Shown: positions 44,252 through 52,977 of the stretch, piece by piece
Numbering within the stretch: the first letter of the stretch is position 1
Layout of the letters: the number at the start of each line of letters is the position of its first letter
Origin: Bacillus sp. OV166
GTDB taxonomy: Bacteria; Bacillota; Bacilli; Bacillales; Cytobacillaceae
NCBI RefSeq assembly: GCF_900177675.1
Contig: NZ_FXWM01000001.1
Span: 3,605,001 to 3,669,000 of the forward strand
Reading direction: 5' to 3'
Length of the DNA: 64,000 bases
Made by a program: the position numbers and the translations under genes
The notes under the pieces: model-generated
The model's database searches: none
What the model was told of the DNA's origin: nothing
What the model saw: only the letters and a program-made list of their open reading frames with translations

Positions 44252-44291
44252 TTGTTTGTTCCCCCTTGTCGTTTGTTACAGTTATTTATAA

Positions 44292-44308
44292 TGCAAGTTC
44301 CGTGCCAA
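44292..44308 (-). promoter_or_regulatory. Sigma-54 (SigL) promoter of the roc operon
   Basis: On the minus strand TTGGCACGGAACTTGCA matches the -24/-12 consensus (TTGGCAC, five bases, TTGCA) at every core position. B. subtilis roc operons are read by SigL RNA polymerase with activator RocR. Confidence 0.9.
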
Positions 44309-44348
44309 CATTGATTTTGCATGAATAAAGGATTTCTTGTTCAATATG

Positions 44349-44405
44349 TGCCAAAATATTTTGCGCAAAATATATAATTAATTGAAAACAGCAAAAAAAT
44401 TTTGC
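44349..44405. promoter_or_regulatory. Two RocR-like upstream activating sites
   Basis: CAAAATATTTTG with flanking TGC/GCGCA (44349-44367) and GCAAAA-3-TTTTGC (44391-44405) are AT-rich palindromes resembling the B. subtilis RocR sites (TGCAAAA...TTTTGCA). They lie about 45-100 bp upstream of the sigma-54 promoter, the right side and distance for an enhancer-binding activator. rocR itself is not in the window. Confidence 0.75.
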
Positions 44406-44573
44406 ATTTTAAAAACTCAATACTTAAATAGGTGCATACAAATTGTTTTAATCGAATGTGCAAAAAGAGTTCATTGGAACTGAATAAATACATATTAGAC
44501 ATCTTGTCTTTGATTTCATGATATATTTAGATTAATAGAAAGATAATTCAGTTATTTCAAAGGAGAGATTTAT

Positions 44574-45086
44574 ATGATTATCCCTTACAAAGGAATTTCC
44601 CCAGATATTCATGAATCAGTTTTTGTGGCACCTGGCGCTTATTTAATTGGTGATGTGAGAATTGGAAAGGATTCATCTGTTTGGTTTAATGCGGTATTAC
44701 GTGGTGATGACGGGCCAATTATCATCGGTGAACGGTGCAGTATTCAGGACAATTCAACGATTCATTTATTCGAAGGATTCCCAGTCGAAATTGCTGATGA
44801 TGTGACAATTGGCCATAATGTTATTTTGCATGGCTGTAAGGTTGGCAATCGATGTATTATTGGAATGGGTTCAACGCTTTTAGACAATGTAGAAGTTGGC
44901 GAGGATTGTATTATAGGAGCCAATACGCTGCTATCTGGAGGCATTAAAATTCCCCCTCGCTCACTTGTGTTGGGTTCTCCAGGAAGGGTGGTCCGCGAAA
45001 TTACTCAGAAGGACCTGGACTTGTTACAAATGTCCAGCGAGCACTATGTCCAAAGGGGAAAAGAGTTTAGGGAAATACTTAAATAA
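44574..45086 (+). CDS. Gamma-carbonic anhydrase-like hexapeptide protein (YtoA type)
   Basis: A 170-residue left-handed beta-helix protein with many imperfect hexapeptides (GDVRIGKDSSVWFNAVLRGDDG, DDVTIGHNVILHGCKVG). The metal-site histidines expected in the family are seen in NSTIHLF, IGHNVILHG. The C-terminal helix LLQMSSEHYVQRGKEFREI packs against the helix. Enzyme activity of YtoA-like members is unproven. Good AAGGAGAG upstream. Monocistronic. Confidence 0.87.
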   Translation: MIIPYKGISPDIHESVFVAPGAYLIGDVRIGKDSSVWFNAVLRGDDGPIIIGERCSIQDNSTIHLFEGFPVEIADDVTIGHNVILHGCKVGNRCIIGMGSTLLDNVEVGEDCIIGANTLLSGGIKIPPRSLVLGSPGRVVREITQKDLDLLQMSSEHYVQRGKEFREILK

Positions 45087-45105
45087 ACCTTAAGAATAAA
45101 AAAGT

Positions 45106-45142
45106 GGTGCCTGACACCAACCATTGCTGGGTGTCAGGCACC
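45106..45142. repeat. Head-to-head pair of the GGTGCCTGACACC element, terminator-like
   Basis: GGTGCCTGACACC (45106-45118) and GGTGTCAGGCACC (45130-45142) form a 14-bp hairpin with a 10-base loop, 20 bp after the YtoA-type stop codon. It may serve as a terminator for both convergent genes, although the T-tract is short. Confidence 0.82.
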
Positions 45143-45155
45143 ATGAAGTTTAAAA

Positions 45156-46484
45156 CTATTTACTCTCACTTAAAGCAGTTGTTTTAGCAGGAATGACAAA
45201 GCTGAGTACAATCGTAATTAAGCTCAAACAAAGGGCATAAAGAAACACGTTTTTCATTCCAATAACGATGCTTGCTGCCTGATTGATGATGAGTCCCATG
45301 ATGGTAACCCCAATCGATGTCCCAATGTTTTTTAGAAACATTTGCAGCGAAGTGGACATGCCTCTGATATGGGATTCAGCAAATTCTTGGGAAGCGATCG
45401 TTCCAACCGCAAATAATAATCCAAAGGAAACTCCTTGGATAGTTAAGATTAGAAACAGGCCGAGATAAGATAAATCAGTGATGAATAGGTATAATGCTAA
45501 GCCTGAAGCAGTTGTGATGAAGCTTCCGATAATAAATAAGCTTTTATAACCATAGCGTATAATCCACTTCCCTGCCGGGGTACTGCCAAACATCCAGCCC
45601 ACCGCAATACTGAGAAGAATTAGTCCACTTTTATAAATACTCATATCATTTCCTTCTTGGAGATACAATGGAATAAAGTTGGATGTTCCAAAAAAGGACA
45701 GACAGTAAAATAACATGAAAAGGTTAGTCATTAGGATTCCTTTGTTTTTAAACAATGATACTGGAAGGAACGGATGTGCTTCTTTCCTCTCCACCAATAT
45801 GAAAACAATCAAACCGATAATCCCAATGATAATGTACCAAATAGAATTTTTTACATTCGTAGATAACAATAATAGCGTAATCGAAATCCCAAATAAGAAG
45901 AAACCTTTGTAGTCGATATGTGTCTTTTTAAATTCGATTTTTTCCTTATAAGGAATCATACAAAGAACCGTTGCAATGCCAATGGGAATATTGATAAAGA
46001 AAATCCATCTCCACGTTAGTGCTTCAACAAAGAAGGAACCCAATACAGGTCCAACAATGGATGAAATTGCCCATATGCTGCTAAAGACCGCTTGAATTTT
46101 CCCTCGGTTTTCTATTGTAAACAAATCACCTACGATGATCATGGAGAGAGGGATCATCCCGCCTGCCCCTATTCCTTGGACACCTCTAAAAATAATCAGC
46201 GTACTAATGGAATTGGCCATTCCACAGAGAATCGAACCTAAGGTAAATATTGAAACAGCGATAATTAACAGCTTTTTCCGACCATACATATCAGATAATT
46301 TCCCGTAAAGCGGGACCGTAACCGTACTTGCTAACATATAGACAACAAATATCCAAGCAAACAGCTCCATCCCTCCGAGCTGTTTCACTATGGTGGGACT
46401 TGCCGTTTGCATAATATTTGCATCAAGTGCTGATATTAGGGTAGATATTACAAGACCCCAAAACACATACCTATTCTTTTTCAT
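45156..46484 (-). CDS. MFS drug-type transporter, DHA2 (EmrB/QacA) family
   Basis: A 442-residue permease with about 12-14 helices. It has the family A motif GKLSDMYGRKKLL after helix 2, TASPTIVKQLGGME early, and motif C-like GIGAGGMIPLSMIIVGD, SIVGPVLGSFF, typical of proton-coupled drug exporters. ATG 46484 is preceded by CGGAGGA; the GTG five codons earlier is less likely. Only about 20 bp separate it from the broken MFS gene upstream, so they would be co-transcribed. Confidence 0.88.
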   Translation of the reverse strand: MKKNRYVFWGLVISTLISALDANIMQTASPTIVKQLGGMELFAWIFVVYMLASTVTVPLYGKLSDMYGRKKLLIIAVSIFTLGSILCGMANSISTLIIFRGVQGIGAGGMIPLSMIIVGDLFTIENRGKIQAVFSSIWAISSIVGPVLGSFFVEALTWRWIFFINIPIGIATVLCMIPYKEKIEFKKTHIDYKGFFLFGISITLLLLSTNVKNSIWYIIIGIIGLIVFILVERKEAHPFLPVSLFKNKGILMTNLFMLFYCLSFFGTSNFIPLYLQEGNDMSIYKSGLILLSIAVGWMFGSTPAGKWIIRYGYKSLFIIGSFITTASGLALYLFITDLSYLGLFLILTIQGVSFGLLFAVGTIASQEFAESHIRGMSTSLQMFLKNIGTSIGVTIMGLIINQAASIVIGMKNVFLYALCLSLITIVLSFVIPAKTTALSESK

Positions 46485-46502
46485 ACATTCCTCCGACACA
46501 GT

Positions 46503-47759
46503 TTAATTAAAATTCCTAATTCCTTTGTTGAACATAACCAAAATAGATATAACTACTATTACAATACTAAAAGTAACTAAGGTGAAGATTTCACCGATCC
46601 CTTCAGCTAACCACCCCGTAACTAAATAACCAACAGGCAGTAAGGAAAAGGACCCCAGCATATCTAAACTCGCTACCCGTCCGAATTTGTCTTCGGGAAC
46701 AAGTTCTTGAAGACTAGTTTCCCAGATCAATCCAAATAACATAATCCCTGCACCCTCTAGAAACATACATAGCATCAATAAGGGGATGCTCGACACGAAT
46801 GGCATAAACAGTAAGGCAAGACCGCTTATCGCCACACCAACATATGCGAGCAATCCTCTTTTCTTCCATTCTTGCCGTATTCCAAAGACAAGCCCGCATA
46901 CGATGGCACCAGCCCCTGAAGCGGAAAGGACCAAGCCATACACAACTGGTTCAAATTCATAATATATATTAATGAGCCATGGAATTAAGATTCGAATAAT
47001 CCCGCCTGAAAAAATATTAATTAACGAGAATGCCAGAATGGTAATCCAAAGCCATGACTCCTCCTTCAGTACCACGATCCCTTCGAAAAAATCTTGTTTA
47101 AGAGAATTTTCCTTTCCAAGCATCTCTGTGGGTTTTTGAAAAGACAAAGAACGCAGGCTAAATAAAAAGAACAAAGAAATTATATATGTTAGCGCATCAA
47201 TACCAAAACCCCAGGCCGCTGAAAAAGAGGTGACAATCAATCCACCTATGATCGGACCAAATATTCGTAATGCCTGCACACTTACTTGAGTCATGGAGTT
47301 TGCAGCATTTCGAATATCCTGGGTAAACACCTTCGCTCATACTGCAGAATACGCTGGCTGAAAGAAGCTATCCATTGTTCCCATAATAAACATTATGATA
47401 AAAAGATAAATCATATTTAGCTGATCCAAAATAGCAAAACTAGCTAAAATCATCATCAGAAAAAAACGAACAATATCAACAACAAACATAATTTTGACTT
47501 TGTTCATTTTATCGACAAGTACACCTGAAAATGGGAGAAGAATAACAAATGGCAGCATATAGATTGCCATGACAGTACCCATCATCGCCGTTGATTTTGA
47601 TACTTGAAGGACTACAATCGGGAGAATCACATTTGTAATCGAACTTCCAAACAATGAAAAAATTTGGCCAAAAAGCAACGCGGTAAAATGTCTAGATTTC
47701 CTAAATATTTGCAAATAAGAAACCTCACGAAGCATCTGTTTAGTTTGTAACAAACCCAC
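46503..47759 (-). pseudogene. MFS transporter gene interrupted by an in-frame TGA
   Basis: Codons from GTG 47759 read LREVSYLQIFRKSRHFTALL, typical of drug-type MFS proteins, and continue to FFQPAYSAV. They meet TGA at 47337-47339, then go on in the same frame AKVFTQDIRNAANSMTQVSV to a normal end (418 codons in total). Relatives commonly have Arg here (SAVRAKVF), so a CGA-to-TGA change would explain it. No frameshift is involved. A GTG three codons later could restart translation, but the product would lack the first four or so helices. Confidence 0.82.
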
Positions 47760-47830
47760 AAACCCCCTCCTAATCTCTTGAATCTCTGTCTATTATGATA
47801 TTTTATCATTTTTTCAAGTAAATAGAATAA

Positions 47831-47850
47831 GCCATTCGCTATGAATGGCT
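47831..47850 (-). terminator. Hairpin at the end of the histidine kinase gene
   Basis: AAGCCATTC and GAATGGCT form an 8-bp stem that includes the kinase stop codon. The U-rich tail is interrupted, so it may be a weak terminator. Confidence 0.5.
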
Positions 47851-49080
47851 CACTTCCATCTTCAATAATGGCTGAGTAATTGTTGGTAAAATTATTTCAA
47901 TGGTAGTTCCTTCGTTAATTTTACTATAGATGTTTAGTTCCCCATTATGGCCTTCGATAATTTTGTAGCAGGTCATTAAGCCGAGTCCAGTTCCCTTTTC
48001 CTTCGTAGTATAAAAAGGTTCCCCTAGAGTAGAGATTCGTTCCTCAGGAATCCCAACCCCCTGATCAATGATTTGTACCGAAATTTTCCCATCTTCTTTT
48101 TTCATAACATATACATTAATATTTCCGCCTTTAGGCATTGCTTCAATCGCGTTCTTAAGTAAGTTTAAAAAAACTTGTTTTAGTTGATTTTCTTCGCAGC
48201 TAATCAACGGCAAATCATTGTCATATTCAATAAAGATTAGAACATTATTTAAAAGAGACTGGTTGTTAATTAAAGTGACAACATCCTTTAATAATATCCT
48301 TATATCCTTTGTAATGTAAACGGCAGCTGTCGGTTTGGCAAGCACGAGGAACTCCCCGACGATATCATTGATCCGGTCAAGCTCTGTTAACAGAATATCA
48401 AAGTATTCCTCTTTCCTAGTGCTGGTCCTTAGGAGTTGGATAAAACCTTTTATAGATGTGAGTGGATTTCGTATTTCATGGGCTATACCTGCGGCCATTT
48501 GGCCTAATAATGCCAATTTTTCAGACTTTTGAAGGAGACGTTCTGTTTCTTCCATTTTTTCAGTAATATCCTTACCAATGGACAACACCGCCTCTTTTCC
48601 CCCAAAAACAATAAACAAGGAAGATACTTCAAAGAAAAATTGTGTTCCATCCAAACGTTTTGCTTTGTATTCGATTGTGTTTACGGGCTGCTTTTCTTTC
48701 TTTATTTGTTTAAAACGTTCAAACAAACGACTGTTATAGTCTGGAATAATAAATTCAAAAATGGATTTCCCCATTACATCTTCTAGTTTGGTAGCACCAA
48801 TCAAGTTCATGGCAGCCTTATTTACATATAAAAACCTATGATTACTCGTAATATAGACGGGTGCAGGCAATGAATCTATTAACTTCTTATAGCTCTCCTC
48901 ACTAGCACGTGCCTTTTTTTCATAATAGCGTGCTTTATCATATTGCCAACCCACTCCCCATGCAATAAGGGTAAAAAGAAAAAAGTCTATCGAAAAAAAA
49001 GGATGATGATCGTAAATCTTTTGGTAACTGCTATATACAACCGAAATCAGCACCAGGATAATTTGACCAGATTTATTCAT
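47839..49080 (-). CDS. PAS-domain sensor histidine kinase (sporulation phosphorelay type)
   Basis: A 413-residue kinase. Two short membrane helices occupy residues 5-45 and leave almost no extracellular loop. A PAS domain follows (about 62-180; YKKLIDSLPAPVYITSNHRF), then HisKA with the phosphorylated His in MAAGIAHEIRNPLTSIKGF, and an HATPase_c domain with N box NLLKNAIEAMP, G1 DQGVGIP and G2 GTGLGLM. This layout matches the KinB/KinE group that feeds Spo0F. No response regulator is adjacent, which supports an orphan phosphorelay kinase. The signal is unknown. Confidence 0.85.
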   Translation of the reverse strand: MNKSGQIILVLISVVYSSYQKIYDHHPFFSIDFFLFTLIAWGVGWQYDKARYYEKKARASEESYKKLIDSLPAPVYITSNHRFLYVNKAAMNLIGATKLEDVMGKSIFEFIIPDYNSRLFERFKQIKKEKQPVNTIEYKAKRLDGTQFFFEVSSLFIVFGGKEAVLSIGKDITEKMEETERLLQKSEKLALLGQMAAGIAHEIRNPLTSIKGFIQLLRTSTRKEEYFDILLTELDRINDIVGEFLVLAKPTAAVYITKDIRILLKDVVTLINNQSLLNNVLIFIEYDNDLPLISCEENQLKQVFLNLLKNAIEAMPKGGNINVYVMKKEDGKISVQIIDQGVGIPEERISTLGEPFYTTKEKGTGLGLMTCYKIIEGHNGELNIYSKINEGTTIEIILPTITQPLLKMEVSHS

Positions 49081-49269
49081 TATTCCGCCCTCTTAATCAG
49101 GTATATTTACTTATGCTATTCGACATAATTCTATTTAATCCTCCATTAAAATTTATTAATTATTATTATTATGGAGAGAAACAGAAAAAATCCACCAAAT
49201 TTCAAGGACAATGATTTTTAGTTCGACGATTTTCGAATTTTTTCTGATTGTAATATCATATTTTATCAC

Positions 49270-49305
49270 AAAAAAAGAGTCTATAATATTTAATTATAAA
49301 CTCTT
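49270..49305 (-). terminator. Terminator of the nas operon
   Basis: AAGAGTCTATAAT and ATTATAAACTCTT form a stem with one mismatch just past the nasF stop, followed leftward by seven U residues. Confidence 0.8.
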
Positions 49306-49319
49306 ACAATCTCATTTTT

Positions 49320-50096
49320 TTATATAAGTATCTTTTCTTTGATTCTTTCCGGAAACCAGGATAGTTTTTCAGATAGTTTGACAACTTCTCCGATGACTAT
49401 CATGGCTGGATTTGTGATTCGATTTTCATTTACAACTTCAACAATCGTCTCAAGTGTACCGACAACTGTCCGTTGATTTCCTGTTGTCCCTTGTTCAATT
49501 ACAGCTATAGGTGTTTGAGACTCCTTTCCACAGGAAATTAGTTGGCTGCATATAAAAGGAATATGTTTGATACCCATATATATGGCAAGTGTATCGACAC
49601 CATGGGCTAGATGGTCCCACCGAATGTTTTTAGGTTTGCCACTCAAACAGTGCCCTGTAATCATAGCAAACGATTGACTCCATTCTCGGTGAGTGACAGG
49701 AATTCCCGCATAAGCCGGGGCAGAAATACCAGAAGTAATCCCAGGTACAATTTCAAATTCGAGCCCATTTTGAACAAGCACTTCCGCTTCTTCACCGCCT
49801 CTGCCAAAAATAAATGGGTCTCCCCCTTTTAATCGAACAACTGTTTTACCTGCCAAGGCCTTATCTACTAATATTTGATGGATGGATTCTTGGGAAACAC
49901 AATGGTTTCCCGGCTCTTTTCCGCAATAGATGAACTCAGCGTCGCTCTTACCGTATTTCAGCAACACCGGATTAACTAACCGATCATAAAGAATAACGTC
50001 TGCCTGTTCAAGACATTTCGCTGCTTTAACCGTAATTAAATCAGGATCACCAGGACCAGCTCCAACAATATAGACTTTCCCCTTTGTTTGAATCAT
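49320..50096 (-). CDS. nasF: Uroporphyrinogen-III C-methyltransferase
   Basis: A 258-residue SUMT that methylates uroporphyrinogen III twice to precorrin-2, the first step to siroheme, needed by nitrite reductase. Motifs are VYIVGAGPGDPDLITVKA, VVRLKGGDPFIFGRGGEE, VPGITSGISAPAYAGIPVTHR and AIVEQGT-type loops. ATG 50096 follows GGAGGT; the longer frame adds four residues. As last gene of nasB-C-D-E-F it matches B. subtilis nasF. The later siroheme enzymes (dehydrogenase and ferrochelatase) must be encoded elsewhere. Confidence 0.93.
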   Translation of the reverse strand: MIQTKGKVYIVGAGPGDPDLITVKAAKCLEQADVILYDRLVNPVLLKYGKSDAEFIYCGKEPGNHCVSQESIHQILVDKALAGKTVVRLKGGDPFIFGRGGEEAEVLVQNGLEFEIVPGITSGISAPAYAGIPVTHREWSQSFAMITGHCLSGKPKNIRWDHLAHGVDTLAIYMGIKHIPFICSQLISCGKESQTPIAVIEQGTTGNQRTVVGTLETIVEVVNENRITNPAMIVIGEVVKLSEKLSWFPERIKEKILI

Positions 50097-50117
50097 AAAG
50101 ACCTCCATTTTACTGAA

Positions 50118-50441
50118 CTAATCGATTAAGAGAAATACTTCTTCCCCTTCTATTCTGGTTTTATAGGTTTTCACACACCCTGCATCCGGCTCTTGTACCT
50201 TCCCATTATCCAAACATATTTTCCAATCATGCATGGGACAGAAAACAAATTCGCCGCTTACCATTCCTTCGCTCAAAACCCCGCCTTTATGTGGACAGCG
50301 ATTTTCAACGGCACGCACGCTACCATTTAATAATTTAAATACAGCCACTTCTTTATCCCCGACACAAACAGTCTTTCCTAATCGTTCTGGAAGATCCCGT
50401 ACAGAACCGATCGACACCGCTTCAACACTTTTCTTTGTCAT
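50118..50441 (-). CDS. nasE: Assimilatory nitrite reductase small subunit (Rieske-type)
   Basis: A 107-residue subunit with a Rieske fold: [13 protein letters not shown] and [14 protein letters not shown] supply the two Cys-x-His pairs of the 2Fe-2S site. It pairs with NasD and is required for NADH-dependent nitrite reduction. AAAGGAGG precedes the ATG, 30 bp after nasD. Confidence 0.93.
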   Translation of the reverse strand: MTKKSVEAVSIGSVRDLPERLGKTVCVGDKEVAVFKLLNGSVRAVENRCPHKGGVLSEGMVSGEFVFCPMHDWKICLDNGKVQEPDAGCVKTYKTRIEGEEVFLLID

Positions 50442-50471
50442 TTGACTATTTCCTCCTTTAAATGTAAGTAC

Positions 50472-52886
50472 TTACGACATTACTACACTCTCAAACAATT
50501 CTTTTCTTACTTTTTCATCCTCTGTTATTGTCTTCCATGGGTCCTTAATTACAGATAATGCGTCATCCATACGTTTATTTAATTCTTGACGTTTTCCCTT
50601 ATCATCAAGAACCGTTCGTACATGTGTTAACCCCACACGTTCAATCCATGCCGAAGTACGTTCTAAATAGTTGGCTGTTTCACGGTAATATTGAAGGTAC
50701 GCACCGGTAATTTCCACCGCCTCTTCTGATGTTTTCACGGTGTATAGTAAATCTCCCCCGCGTACATGGGTTCCGCCGTTCCCGCCGACATAAAGTTCCC
50801 AGCCCCCGTCAATTCCAATAAACCCAATATCTTTAAACCCCGACTCCGCACAGCTTCTCGGACAAGCAGAAACGGCCATTTTCACTTTATGAGGTGTTTG
50901 TAGTCCTTCAAATTTCTTCTCGAGGTCGATTCCCAGCCCCATGGAATCTTGGGTTCCAAAACGGCAGAACTGTTCACCGACACATGTTTTCACTGTACGT
51001 AGTGATTTTCCGTAGGCAGATCCTGAAGGCATATCCAAATCAGTCCATACTTTTGGCAAGTCTTCCTTTTTTACCCCGAGTAAGTCAATCCGTTGTCCTC
51101 CTGTTAGTTTTACTAATGGTATTTCGTATTTATCTACCACGTCAGCAATCCGGCGTAGGTCTTGTGAATTCGTTACACCACCGTACATTCGTGGTACAAC
51201 AGAATATGTTCCATCCTTTTGTATATTGGCATGCATCCGCTCATTGACAAACCGGGACTCTCTTTCGTCCGTATATTCAATCGGATGGACCATCCCTAAA
51301 TAGTAATTCAAAGCAGGGCGGCATTTTGAACAACCTTCTTCAGTACTCCACCCAAGAACATTCATCATTTCTTTGATATGGGTCAAACCTTTGGTTTTAA
51401 TCTCTTCCACTATTTCATCTCTCGAAAAATGAGTGCAGCTGCAAATCGCTTCTTTCTGTAAAGTGCCGTCATACGCTGACCCAAGTGTATGTTGTAACAC
51501 TTCTGCCACAAGTGGCTTACATCCCCCGCAAGACCGAGAAGCACTGGTACAAGCTTTGATTTCATCAACTGATGAACAACCCTGATTCTGTATCGCTTGG
51601 ATAATAGTTCCTTTGGTTACACCATTACATCCGCAAATAATGTCCTCCTCACTCATGGAAGCTACTAAACTGCTCCCGAAATCATCATTTAGTGGCTGTA
51701 AAAGTGATACCTTCGTGGTAAAGGAGACATCTGCTTGCTTTTGAATCATCGAAAAAAGGCGATTTCCATCACTGCTATCACCAAACAGCACGGCGCCAAC
51801 AATTTTATTGTCTTGAATCACGATCTTCTTATAAATGCTGTCATTTCCATCAAAGACTTTAATGGCTTCCTTTCCTTCACCTTCCATAAAATCTCCGGCA
51901 GAGAATACCTCGACCCCAGAAACCTTCAGTTGTGTAGACAAAACGGAACCATGATAGCCATTGGTCTTCGCTCCGCAAATGTGATGAGCTAATACTTTTC
52001 CTTGGTCAAACAATGGTGCTACAAGACCGTATACCGATCCGTTGTGTTCGGCACACTCTCCTACAGAGTAAATATTAGGAACACTCGTTTGTAGGAAATC
52101 ATTCACGACAATACCGCGATTAATAGCAATACCACTTACTTTGGCCAATTCGATATTTGGCTTAATACCAACAGCCATCACGACTAAGTCTGCATCAAGG
52201 ACCGTTCCATCGCCAAACCTTACACCTTCTACGCGGTCATCTCCAACAATTTCTTGCGTTTGTTTTTCTAATAAAAACTTCATTCCTTGTTTTTCTAATT
52301 CCGACTGTAATAGTTTCCCTGCCTGCGGATCTAATTGTCTTTCCATCAAATAAGGGGCGAGATGTATAACAGAAACATCCATTCCTAGGTTTAAAAGTCC
52401 TCTAGCAGCTTCGAGCCCGAGTAATCCGCCGCCAATTACGGCCGCTTTTTTATACTTCCTCGAGGCCTCAAGCATCACTTCGGTATCCCTGATATCCCGA
52501 AAAGCAGTCACACCGATCTTTTCAGCTCCTGGAACCGGAAGAATAAATGGGAGTGACCCTGATGCAATGATCAACTCATCATACGGTTCGATTCTTCCTA
52601 AGTCAGTTACAACGACTTTCTTCATCGGATCAACTTTGATCACTGTTTCACTTGTAAACAACTGAATATTGTTTTCTGTGTACCAATCCCAGTCATTAAG
52701 CGTAATGTCTTTTACCTCCGTATCACCTTGTAAAACCTTTGAAAGCAGTATTCTATTATAATTCGGATGTGGTTCGCTTCCAAAAATGGTAATCTCAAAT
52801 AACTCCTTAGATAGTTTTAAAATCTCTTCAATGGCTTTAACTCCCGCCATTCCATTACCTACAAGAACCAACTTTTTCTTATTCAC
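50472..52886 (-). CDS. nasD: NADH-dependent nitrite reductase large subunit
   Basis: An 804-residue flavo-siroheme enzyme reducing nitrite to ammonium. In order: FAD domain (LVLVGNGMAGVKAIEEIL), NAD loop (AAVIGGGLLGLEAARG), a BFD-like 2Fe-2S domain near residues 410-470 (IICGCNGVTKG, SCGGCKP), a second Cys-rich BFD-like unit (ICSCTHF, CSKCRP), and a nitrite/sulfite reductase domain. The siroheme-4Fe-4S ligands are intact: TCVGEQFC and ACPRSC. GTG start behind GGGAGG. It is the functional partner of NasE, unlike the degenerate NasB paralog upstream. Confidence 0.95.
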   Translation of the reverse strand: MNKKKLVLVGNGMAGVKAIEEILKLSKELFEITIFGSEPHPNYNRILLSKVLQGDTEVKDITLNDWDWYTENNIQLFTSETVIKVDPMKKVVVTDLGRIEPYDELIIASGSLPFILPVPGAEKIGVTAFRDIRDTEVMLEASRKYKKAAVIGGGLLGLEAARGLLNLGMDVSVIHLAPYLMERQLDPQAGKLLQSELEKQGMKFLLEKQTQEIVGDDRVEGVRFGDGTVLDADLVVMAVGIKPNIELAKVSGIAINRGIVVNDFLQTSVPNIYSVGECAEHNGSVYGLVAPLFDQGKVLAHHICGAKTNGYHGSVLSTQLKVSGVEVFSAGDFMEGEGKEAIKVFDGNDSIYKKIVIQDNKIVGAVLFGDSSDGNRLFSMIQKQADVSFTTKVSLLQPLNDDFGSSLVASMSEEDIICGCNGVTKGTIIQAIQNQGCSSVDEIKACTSASRSCGGCKPLVAEVLQHTLGSAYDGTLQKEAICSCTHFSRDEIVEEIKTKGLTHIKEMMNVLGWSTEEGCSKCRPALNYYLGMVHPIEYTDERESRFVNERMHANIQKDGTYSVVPRMYGGVTNSQDLRRIADVVDKYEIPLVKLTGGQRIDLLGVKKEDLPKVWTDLDMPSGSAYGKSLRTVKTCVGEQFCRFGTQDSMGLGIDLEKKFEGLQTPHKVKMAVSACPRSCAESGFKDIGFIGIDGGWELYVGGNGGTHVRGGDLLYTVKTSEEAVEITGAYLQYYRETANYLERTSAWIERVGLTHVRTVLDDKGKRQELNKRMDDALSVIKDPWKTITEDEKVRKELFESVVMS

Positions 52887-52977
52887 GTTAGGTTTCCTCC
52901 CTTAGAATGTTTCTTAAACTATAGCACAGAGCATTCAATAACTAACTCAATGTGTAAGGTCTTCTAACATAGAAATT

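Noticed and set aside
47337-47339. TGA as selenocysteine codon in the MFS gene
   Set aside because: No SECIS-like hairpin was noticed after the codon, and MFS transporters are not known selenoproteins. A nonsense mutation is simpler.
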